6,323 nt of DNA from Actinomycetota bacterium (lineage in GTDB: Bacteria > Actinomycetota > Thermoleophilia > Solirubrobacterales > Solirubrobacteraceae), in the NCBI GenBank assembly GCA_009699615.1, contig WLNV01000095.1, forward strand, positions 1-6,323, read 5' to 3'. The notes below the pieces were generated by a model. It saw only the letters and a program-made list of their open reading frames with translations, had not been told where the DNA came from and made no database searches. Shown piece after piece: positions 1 through 5,104 of this stretch. How positions within the stretch are numbered: position 1 is the first letter of the stretch; every line of letters starts with the position of its first letter. Position numbers and translations under genes: made by a program.

Positions 1-166
1 GGCAGGTTTTGATGGGCCAGCCCCGGAGCTGATGATTGCCAGCGGGCTGTTGACCGAGCAAGCCGATCAGGTCGCCGACGCATTTGCGCTAGCTCACGGA
101 CTGGTCGAGGTTGAACGTCGCTCAAGCGGAGAATGGTCGGCGCTGATGCTTTCTCGGCCGGTCTGA
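1..166 (+). CDS. prmA: Ribosomal protein L11 methyltransferase PrmA, C-terminal end (partial)
   Basis: Partial gene entering from the left edge, read in the frame that starts at base 2 and ending at TGA 164–166, giving 54 visible codons. PrmA is a cytoplasmic SAM-dependent enzyme that methylates ribosomal protein L11. The visible part is the last strand–helix–strand unit of the methyltransferase fold: LMIASGLL, then a helix ending in DAFA, then GLVEVERRSSGEWSALML. The IASGLL and RRxxGEW patterns are typical of the PrmA C-terminus. The SAM-binding part lies outside the window. Position upstream of yqeY-phoH-ybeY-era agrees with the usual prmA-containing cluster. No terminator-like hairpin with a T-run follows the stop. 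The identification rests on a short tail plus gene order, so another class I methyltransferase is possible but less likely. Confidence 0.8.
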   Translation, partial: AGFDGPAPELMIASGLLTEQADQVADAFALAHGLVEVERRSSGEWSALMLSRPV

Positions 167-176
167 AGCGCGGCGG

Positions 177-205
177 TTCCAACTTCGGTCTGCGTTTCGT
201 AAACT
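177..205 (+). promoter_or_regulatory. Candidate leaderless promoter for the cytochrome c gene
   Basis: TAAACT at 200–205 fits the actinobacterial -10 pattern TANNNT and ends six bases before the GTG at 212, so transcription could begin at or next to the start codon. A weak -35-like TTCCAA lies at 177–182 with a 17-base spacer. No Shine-Dalgarno sequence precedes the GTG, which would fit a leaderless message. TANNNT is a loose pattern, so this is only a suggestion. Confidence 0.3.
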
Positions 206-211
206 GACTGC

Positions 212-589
212 GTGCGGGTTCACCAAACACTGCTTGGAGCAATCGTCTGCGCGGCGGCGCTCTCCATCTCCGCCTGCGGCGGGGACTCGACCTCGTCGAC
301 CGCGACGACGGGTGGAGTGGAACCGGGCAGCGGTACGACATCTTCCGGCGCTGTCGCCAGCGTTGGCGCGGAGCTCTTTGCGTCCAACTGCGCGCAGTGC
401 CACACGCTGGCAGCGGCCGGTGCTGGCGGCCAGGTCGGCCCCAACCTCGACGACTTGGCCCCCGATGAGGCGCGAGTGAAGGAGCAGGTCACCAACGGTG
501 GTAGCGGAATGCCAGCGTTTGCAGACGTTTTGAGCGACTCCGAGATCGATGCCGTTGCTGCCTACGTGGCCGACAGCGCTGGGCAGTAG
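212..589 (+). CDS. Small class I cytochrome c lipoprotein
   Basis: A 125-residue monoheme c-type cytochrome predicted to be exported and lipid-anchored on the outer face of the membrane, where it would carry electrons to or from a respiratory complex. Residues 1–21 are a short signal peptide with a lipobox ISAC, so Cys22 would be the lipidated residue. Residues 23–50 are a Gly/Ser/Thr-rich tether. The heme domain follows: CAQCH at 60–64 binds heme covalently with His64 as proximal ligand, GPNL lies at 76–79, and GMPAF at 99–103 supplies Met100 as the likely distal ligand. The C-terminal helix DSEIDAVAAYVAD is typical of the fold. The GTG start is the only common start codon between an in-frame TAA (200–202) and the signal peptide, but it has no clear ribosome site. 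The partner complex is not visible. The gene is out of theme with its translation-related neighbours. Confidence 0.9.
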   Translation: MRVHQTLLGAIVCAAALSISACGGDSTSSTATTGGVEPGSGTTSSGAVASVGAELFASNCAQCHTLAAAGAGGQVGPNLDDLAPDEARVKEQVTNGGSGMPAFADVLSDSEIDAVAAYVADSAGQ

Positions 590-604
590 CGTAGTTCGCG
601 GATT

Positions 605-1045
605 ATGAACGCCACATCGATCAGCGAAACGCTCAAGGGTGAGATCACGACGGCAATGAAGGCCGGGGACAAGGAGCGCGTCTCTGCGCTGCGGCTGATC
701 CTTTCTGAGCTTCAGAAGGACGCGAAAGAGGGCAGCGCTGACGAGCTCGCTGTCTTGCGACGTGAGCGCAAACGTCGCTTTGAAGCCGCCGAGGCTTACC
801 GCGAGGCCGGGCGGCCGGAACTTGCCGCAGGAGAAGAGGCCGAGGCCGTAATCATCGAGCAGTATCTACCGGCTGAGCTGAGCGACGATCAGCTGCGCGA
901 GATTGTCGCCGCGGCAATTGCCGAAACTGGCGCTGAGAGTGCGAAAGACACCGGGCAAGTGATGAAGGCCGCGATGGCGAAAGTCGCTGGTCAGGCTGAC
1001 GGCAAGCGCGTTTCGGCTATCGCTCAGGAGGCACTAAGCGGCTGA
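605..1045 (+). CDS. yqeY: GatB/YqeY domain protein
   Basis: A 146-residue cytoplasmic protein of the YqeY family, related to the C-terminal tRNA-contacting domain of the amidotransferase subunit GatB. Its precise role is not settled, though it is commonly encoded beside translation and rRNA-maturation genes. The N-terminal helices have the family pattern ITTAMKAGDKERVSALRLI, followed by a charged helical segment, an IIEQYLPAELSDDQL segment (about residues 81–95) typical of the family, and a C-terminal part with DTGQVMKAAMAKVAGQADG. Length matches the usual ~150 residues. The ATG start gives the expected N-terminus, although the upstream sequence holds only a weak GCGGA-like ribosome site. Its TGA overlaps the ATG of phoH by one base (TGATG), so the two are probably translated together. 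Fifteen bases separate it from the cytochrome gene. Confidence 0.93.
   Translation: MNATSISETLKGEITTAMKAGDKERVSALRLILSELQKDAKEGSADELAVLRRERKRRFEAAEAYREAGRPELAAGEEAEAVIIEQYLPAELSDDQLREIVAAAIAETGAESAKDTGQVMKAAMAKVAGQADGKRVSAIAQEALSG
1026..1031 (+). promoter_or_regulatory. Shine-Dalgarno AGGAGG for phoH, inside yqeY
   Basis: A full AGGAGG lies inside the last codons of yqeY, 13 bases before the phoH ATG at 1045. This is somewhat farther than usual, but no better in-frame start is nearby. The one-base TGATG overlap would allow coupling as well. Confidence 0.5.
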
Positions 1046-2025
1046 TGCGGCAAACGATCGAGCTCTCGAACGAAGCGGCGAGCGCACTCTGCGGCGCCGG
1101 GGACGTAGTACTTCGGCGGTTGGAACTGGAACTCGATTGCACGATCGTCGTCCGTGGGAACGTCGTCACACTCGATGGTGAGTTAGCGGGCGTCGCCGCA
1201 GCGGCAACGATCGTCGACGAGATGGTTGGCCTCGCTGACAACGGTCACCAGCTCGACGAGGGAACAATTCACGCCGTGACCGGCTCGCTCAAGCAGGACG
1301 TGAAGCCGGCCAGCGTGCTCGGCGATGTCGTCTGGAGCCATCGAGGTCGCAAGGTTGGGCCAAAGACGCCAAACCAGAAGCGATACGTCGATTCGGTCCG
1401 CGAGAACACCGTGACCTTTGGGATCGGCCCGGCCGGTACCGGCAAGACTTTCCTCGCCGTTGCGATGGCTGCCGCCGCGCTCTCGCGCGGAGAGGTAAAC
1501 CGCGTAATCCTCACGCGTCCGGCGGTTGAGGCAGGAGAGAGACTCGGTTTCCTACCAGGCGATCTGATGGCCAAGATCGACCCGTACCTAAGGCCGCTCT
1601 TCGATGCACTCAACGACATGCTCGACCCTGAGAAGGTGAGCGAATACCTCCAGCACGGCGTGATTGAGGTTGCTCCGCTGGCGTTCATGCGAGGCCGCAC
1701 TCTGAACGACTCGTTCATCATTCTCGATGAGGCGCAGAACACGACAGCCGAGCAGATGAAGATGTTCCTGACCCGGCTCGGCTTCGGCTCGCGGATGGTC
1801 GTTACCGGCGACATAACGCAGATCGATCTACCGAAGGAGCAGCAGTCTGGACTGGTTGTCGTCGCCGACGTCCTCAGTGAGATCGATGGCATCGACTTTG
1901 TGCGGTTCGGCTCCGATGACGTAGTCCGCCACCGTCTCGTTCAGCGGATAGTTGAGGCCTATGGCGCATTTGCGGAGCGCTCGACGCCGGACCTCCGTGC
2001 CGAACGCGATCGCCGTCAGGCTTAG
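1045..2025 (+). CDS. phoH: PhoH-family ATPase (PhoH/YbeZ-like)
   Basis: A 326-residue cytoplasmic ATPase of the PhoH-like (YbeZ) family, thought to work with YbeY in rRNA and RNA metabolism. An N-terminal region of about 95 residues carries a small KH-like RNA-binding fold (the stretch around LDCTIVVRGNVVTLDGE). The P-loop domain follows: PNQKRYVD just before it, Walker A GPAGTGKT at 128–135, the family signature TRPAVEAGERLGFLPGDL at about 157–174, Walker B FIILDEAQNTT with Asp228 and Glu229, and TGDITQIDLP at 254–263. All ATPase motifs are intact and the length is normal for the family. It starts at the ATG overlapping the yqeY stop and ends 11 bases before ybeY, so phoH-ybeY form the standard pair. 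The C-terminal tail is Arg/Asp/Glu-rich. The symbol reflects family naming; no phosphate regulation is implied. Confidence 0.96.
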   Translation: MRQTIELSNEAASALCGAGDVVLRRLELELDCTIVVRGNVVTLDGELAGVAAAATIVDEMVGLADNGHQLDEGTIHAVTGSLKQDVKPASVLGDVVWSHRGRKVGPKTPNQKRYVDSVRENTVTFGIGPAGTGKTFLAVAMAAAALSRGEVNRVILTRPAVEAGERLGFLPGDLMAKIDPYLRPLFDALNDMLDPEKVSEYLQHGVIEVAPLAFMRGRTLNDSFIILDEAQNTTAEQMKMFLTRLGFGSRMVVTGDITQIDLPKEQQSGLVVVADVLSEIDGIDFVRFGSDDVVRHRLVQRIVEAYGAFAERSTPDLRAERDRRQA

Positions 2026-2028
2026 GAG
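2024..2028 (+). promoter_or_regulatory. Shine-Dalgarno AGGAG for ybeY
   Basis: AGGAG overlaps the phoH stop codon (TAG 2023–2025) and lies 8 bases before the ybeY ATG at 2037. The spacing is near ideal and supports that start. Confidence 0.75.
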
Positions 2029-2036
2029 CAAGAGCG

Positions 2037-2423
2037 ATGATTGAACTCGATTACATCGGCGCCGATCTGGCCGCCGGTCATCCGCCAGAGCCGGAGGTCG
2101 ATCGCCTGTTGGCGCTCGCGTTCGCTTCGGCAGGCATCGACGACGGCCACGTTGCCGTCGAGTTTGTTGACGAGTCGCGGATAGCTGAGCTGAACAAGGC
2201 TCACCGCGGCAACGAAGGGCCGACCGACGTGCTCTCGTTCCCGGTCGACGGCGACGATGAGCGATCGGGCCCGCGCGAGCTTGGCGACATCATCATCTGT
2301 CCGCCGATGACTGAGGATCTGCGCGAGGCGATCGTCCACGGTGCGCTCCATCTCGTCGGCATGGACCACGAAACCGACGACGGCGAGATGCTTGCGCTGC
2401 AGGGCGAGATCTGCTCGTGGTGA
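2037..2423 (+). CDS. ybeY: Endoribonuclease YbeY, compact form
   Basis: A 128-residue zinc-dependent single-strand endoribonuclease involved in 16S rRNA 3'-end maturation and ribosome quality control. The zinc site HGALHLVGMDH spans residues 101–111, with His101, His105 and His111 as ligands. Upstream are the conserved NKAHRG (53–58), PTDVLSFP (62–69) and LGDIIIC (82–88). The protein is shorter than the usual ~150 residues: the link between LGDIII and the zinc motif is about ten residues shorter than in typical bacterial YbeY, and the chain ends soon after the conserved EMLALQ. All catalytic elements are present, so this looks like a compact lineage form, not a broken gene. Start choice is firm because of the AGGAG site. 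Its TGA overlaps the start of era, with no gene between, whereas many genomes carry one or more genes there. Confidence 0.95.
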   Translation: MIELDYIGADLAAGHPPEPEVDRLLALAFASAGIDDGHVAVEFVDESRIAELNKAHRGNEGPTDVLSFPVDGDDERSGPRELGDIIICPPMTEDLREAIVHGALHLVGMDHETDDGEMLALQGEICSW

Positions 2424-3301
2424 CCAAAGCCGGGTTCGTCGGGCTCGCAGGACGTCCCAACGTCGGTAAGTCGACGCTCGTGAACCAGATCATTGGTGAG
2501 AAGGTCGTGATCGTCTCCGACCGACCGCAGACCACCCGTCGAGCGATCCGCGGCATCGCGATGCGTGAGGAAACGCAGCTCGTGATGGTCGACCTTCCCG
2601 GCTTTCAGCGGCCGCGTGACCTGCTCACCGAGCGGATGCAGCGGCGCGTCGAACGGGAACTCAGCGACAGCGACGCGGTGCTCTTCGTGCTGAATGGTGA
2701 GGAGGGCGTGGGCGCGGGGGACCGCTTCATCGCCGAACTATTGAAGGCCAGCTCAAAGCCGGTTCTGATCGCCGTCAACAAGGGCGACCGCCTGAACCGT
2801 TCGCGCACGTTGAAGTCGTTGTTGTTGGCCGAGGAGCTCGGACTGGACGCTGAGATATTCCCGATCTCGGCAAAGACCGGTGAAGGCGTGCCACTGCTCG
2901 TTGGGCGTCTCGCGGAGTTGATGCCGGAAGGTCCGTACCTGTTCGACGTTGACGACCTGTCGGACCAGCCGCTGGCAATCGAGCTGGCGGAGCTGATCCG
3001 CGAGCAGATCCTGCGCCGGACTTTCCAGGAGCTGCCCCACGCCGTCGAGGTTGTCGTCGAGGAGATCGAGGAGCAGCGAGAAGGCCTGCTGCGTATCCGA
3101 GCTCTGGCGTGGGTTGAGAGCGACTCACAGAAGGGGATCCTCGTAGGGCGAGGAGGCAAGATGGTGCGCTCGATCGGAACGGCCGCGCGTCGTGAGATCG
3201 AAAAGCGGGTCGATTCACAGGTGCATCTCGATCTTTCAGTTCGCGTTCGCCGCAGTTGGCGGACCGACGAAGGACTGCTCGACCGGCTTGGGATCGACTG
3301 A
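2417..3301 (+). CDS. era: Ribosome-assembly GTPase Era
   Basis: A 294-residue GTPase that binds the 3' end of 16S rRNA and assists 30S subunit maturation. GTPase motifs in order: G1 GRPNVGKST (12–20), G2 region PQTTRR (37–42), G3 DLPG (59–62), G4 NKGD (121–124) and G5 SAK (151–153). A C-terminal KH RNA-binding domain is marked by GRGG (244–247) followed by a helix. Length is normal. G3 is usually DTPG in Era; here the second residue is Leu. Two adjacent GTG codons can start the protein: 2417, or 2420, which makes a GTGA overlap with the ybeY stop. They differ by one residue, and only a poor AGGG/GAG ribosome site lies upstream. The overlap suggests coupling to ybeY. The gene ends inside a palindrome shared with the converging ATPase gene. 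Confidence 0.96.
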   Translation: MVTKAGFVGLAGRPNVGKSTLVNQIIGEKVVIVSDRPQTTRRAIRGIAMREETQLVMVDLPGFQRPRDLLTERMQRRVERELSDSDAVLFVLNGEEGVGAGDRFIAELLKASSKPVLIAVNKGDRLNRSRTLKSLLLAEELGLDAEIFPISAKTGEGVPLLVGRLAELMPEGPYLFDVDDLSDQPLAIELAELIREQILRRTFQELPHAVEVVVEEIEEQREGLLRIRALAWVESDSQKGILVGRGGKMVRSIGTAARREIEKRVDSQVHLDLSVRVRRSWRTDEGLLDRLGID

Positions 3302-3312
3302 GCCTCAGTCGA
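3294..3312. terminator. Palindrome over two converging stop codons, possible bidirectional terminator
   Basis: TCGACTGAGCCTCAGTCGA is a perfect inverted repeat with 9-base arms around a central C. In RNA it could form an 8-bp stem with a 3-base loop in either direction. It contains the era stop (TGA 3299–3301) and the stop of the opposing gene (TCA 3305–3307). No T-run follows on either strand, so it is not a standard intrinsic terminator, and the symmetry also reflects both proteins ending with an Asp codon GAC and then TGA. Confidence 0.45.
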
Positions 3313-4246
3313 GCTGCGCGAGCTGCTCGCGAAGCATCGTCGCCAGCTGTTCCAGCTCGTCCGGCCCGACGGCATGACTGCTGATCGCAGGGAGCGTGAT
3401 CAGCGCGCAGGCGGCGCCCTCGCGCAATCGACCGAGCTGCTCGCGCTGAAGCAGTAAGCGTGCGTGGCGAGAGTTGACTGCGTCGGCGACGGCTGCGTCG
3501 AGCCGCGGCGAAGCCTCCTCAAGTTCTTGGTCGCTTAGCTCATCTGTGATCAACCCGTTGGCAATGATCAGATCCGGGCCGCGACCAAGCTGCTCTGCAA
3601 TTGCCGACTGGAGCTCGAGCGTTTCGTTGACCGGTGTCTCCTCCAGCGTCGACACGAGCACGACATGGCTGCGCTCGCTGTCGGCGAGAAGTGCTTCAAC
3701 CTCGCGGGCCTGATTGGCAATTGGGCCGACGCGGGCGATCTCGGCGAAGGTTGTCGGTGTCTTGAGCATCGCCAACCCGTGGCCGGACGCGGGCGCGTCG
3801 AGAATCACGAGCTCGTATCCGTCGCTGTCCTGATCCCAGCGGTCGTCGCGACTCAGCTCGGCGGCCTTCGCGATAGTCAGCAGCTCGCGCCCACCGGGAG
3901 CGGCATTGATGAAGCCCGAGAAGCTGTTCGACCGGACTGCGAGGTCCAGCAGCGCGCGCGGACGGATCAGTCTTCCGGCCCACTCGACGAGAGCGCGCTC
4001 TGGATCGATAGTCGTCGTCCACAGGTCGGGAGCCAACTCTTCCTCGCTGCCGGGCTCGCCGACGGTCGGGTGGCCGATCAGTCCAGGAACGCGTCGTTGG
4101 CCCGCGACCTCGCAGACAATCGTCTCCGTGTTGGCCTGCGACGCGATCAAGCCAAGCGCCGCAGCGACCGTCGTCTTTCCAACGCCGCCCTTGCCAGTGA
4201 CGACGATCAGCTCGCAATTAAATATGTCGTGTTGCCGCTTTCCCAC
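3305..4246 (-). CDS. ArsA/Get3-like anion-transporting ATPase family protein, single domain
   Basis: A 313-residue soluble P-loop ATPase of the ArsA/Get3 branch of the SIMIBI class. Visible features: deviant Walker A TGKGGVGKTT (17–26) with signature Lys19 and catalytic Lys24, DPERALVEW (81–89), AAPGGREL (115–122), the switch/Walker B region VILDAPASGH (147–156), TPVNET (204–209) and IIANGL (227–232) near the base-contact position. It is one ATPase half, like Get3 and unlike the duplicated E. coli ArsA. I see no arsenite-binding cysteine triad and no ars genes nearby, so arsenic export is unlikely. Actinobacteria often carry two adjacent paralogues of this family; here neither side holds a second copy. 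The GTG start puts 12 residues before the first β-strand, and no other in-frame start is close. It converges on era and diverges from the isoprenoid operon. Client and biological role are unknown. Confidence 0.85.
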   Translation of the reverse strand: MGKRQHDIFNCELIVVTGKGGVGKTTVAAALGLIASQANTETIVCEVAGQRRVPGLIGHPTVGEPGSEEELAPDLWTTTIDPERALVEWAGRLIRPRALLDLAVRSNSFSGFINAAPGGRELLTIAKAAELSRDDRWDQDSDGYELVILDAPASGHGLAMLKTPTTFAEIARVGPIANQAREVEALLADSERSHVVLVSTLEETPVNETLELQSAIAEQLGRGPDLIIANGLITDELSDQELEEASPRLDAAVADAVNSRHARLLLQREQLGRLREGAACALITLPAISSHAVGPDELEQLATMLREQLAQLD

Positions 4247-4263
4247 TTGGCCGTCTACGGTAG
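4232..4263. promoter_or_regulatory. Candidate shared bidirectional promoter between the ATPase gene and the isoprenoid operon
   Basis: The 21-base gap between the two divergent GTG starts (4247–4267) contains CTACGGTAG (4255–4263), symmetric around one G. On the + strand it gives TACGGT (4256–4261), six bases before the GTG at 4268, with TTGCCG (4232–4237) as a 4/6 match to the -35 consensus and an 18-base spacer. On the - strand it gives TACCGT (4262–4257), ten bases before the GTG at 4246. Both fit TANNNT. Neither gene has a convincing ribosome site, which fits leaderless or nearly leaderless messages. Confidence 0.4.
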
Positions 4264-4267
4264 GGGC

Positions 4268-5104
4268 GTGGGATTCAGTCCAAACAAGATCGTCAGCGAC
4301 TCATACCGCAGGTGCCGCGCGATGCAGCTGCGCCATGACCCGACCTATTTTGCAGCCACTGCCTGCCTGCCGCCAGAGCGGCGACCGGCGCTCTACGCGC
4401 TCTACGGCTACGTCCGCGGTGCCGACGAAATCGCTGATAACACCGCACTCAACGGCCAAAGGCGCGACGCGCTGGACGCTTGGCAGTTGGAGCTGGAGCA
4501 AGGCATCGAGCGCGGCTACTCGCTGCACCCGGTGATCGGTGCTCTCGTTGACGCTGGGCCGCGGAGCGGAATGCCGCTCGGCCTGCTGCCCGATTACATG
4601 GATTCGATGCGCGCCGATTGCGACGACAAGGTACGTATGCGCAGCCAAGATCAGCTTGAGCGCTACATGGACGGAACGGCCACCGTTGGCCCGGTTGCTG
4701 CACCGCTGCTCGATGCACCCGACAGCGCGATTGCTCTGCTGCGCCGACTCGGTGTTGCCTTTCAGTTGACGAATTTCATCCGCGACGTGCCGATCGACTG
4801 GCAGATGGGTCGCATCTACCTCCCCGGCTTGGAAGAAGCGGACCTATCGCAACGCACAGCGAGCGCCGCCTTGCGCGAGCACATCGCCCAGCAGGTAACG
4901 CGGGCGCGCGAACTGTTTGCTGACAGCGAAGGCTTGGCGCAGCTTCTGCCTGCGCCTGTCCGGCCGGGGATTCGCGTTGCACGCGCCGTCTACTTGAGGG
5001 TTCTTGATCGCGTCGAAGAGAACGGCTACGACGTCGTCACCCGTTCGAGCCGCCTGCGTCCGTGGGAGGCCGTTCAGGCGTCTTCCTGGGCGCTCGTTTC
5101 GTGA
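4268..5104 (+). CDS. Phytoene/squalene synthase family protein
   Basis: A 278-residue head-to-head prenyl synthase of the phytoene/squalene synthase family, which joins two prenyl diphosphates (GGPP to phytoene, or FPP to presqualene diphosphate/squalene). Features: SYRRC near the N-terminus (12–16), YALYGYVRGADEIAD with the first Asp motif DEIAD (53–57), YMDGTATVGP, and FQLTNFIRDVPIDWQMGRIYLP with the second Asp motif DVPID (173–177). Both magnesium-diphosphate motifs are intact and the length fits the family. The open frame runs back to 3665, but that part lies antisense to the ATPase gene and has no family similarity. GTG 4268 keeps SYRRC and has a -10-like element six bases upstream; ATG 4322 has an AGG site but would cut SYRRC off. 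The stop overlaps the next gene. Motifs alone do not separate phytoene synthase from HpnC/HpnD-type squalene enzymes. Confidence 0.9.
   Translation: MGFSPNKIVSDSYRRCRAMQLRHDPTYFAATACLPPERRPALYALYGYVRGADEIADNTALNGQRRDALDAWQLELEQGIERGYSLHPVIGALVDAGPRSGMPLGLLPDYMDSMRADCDDKVRMRSQDQLERYMDGTATVGPVAAPLLDAPDSAIALLRRLGVAFQLTNFIRDVPIDWQMGRIYLPGLEEADLSQRTASAALREHIAQQVTRARELFADSEGLAQLLPAPVRPGIRVARAVYLRVLDRVEENGYDVVTRSSRLRPWEAVQASSWALVS

Noticed and set aside
167..211. Intrinsic terminator after prmA
   Set aside because: No stem followed by a T-run could be found in this 45-base gap.
1269..1892. Long open frame on the - strand opposite phoH
   Set aside because: Ser/Arg/Thr-rich translation typical of antisense GC-rich coding, with no domain signature. 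PhoH motifs occupy the + strand throughout.
2605..3375. Long open frame on the - strand opposite era
   Set aside because: Low-complexity Ser/Arg composition and no motif. It overlaps era and the end of the ATPase gene, both well supported.
3305..4246. Arsenic resistance locus
   Set aside because: The ATPase is ArsA-like by fold only. No arsB, arsC, arsR or arsD-like gene is adjacent, and no cysteine triad is seen.
3665..4267. A 201-codon upstream extension of the prenyl synthase reading frame
   Set aside because: It lies wholly opposite the well-supported ATPase gene apart from the last bases, shows no prenyl synthase similarity, and the family's N-terminal SYRRC comes only after 4268.
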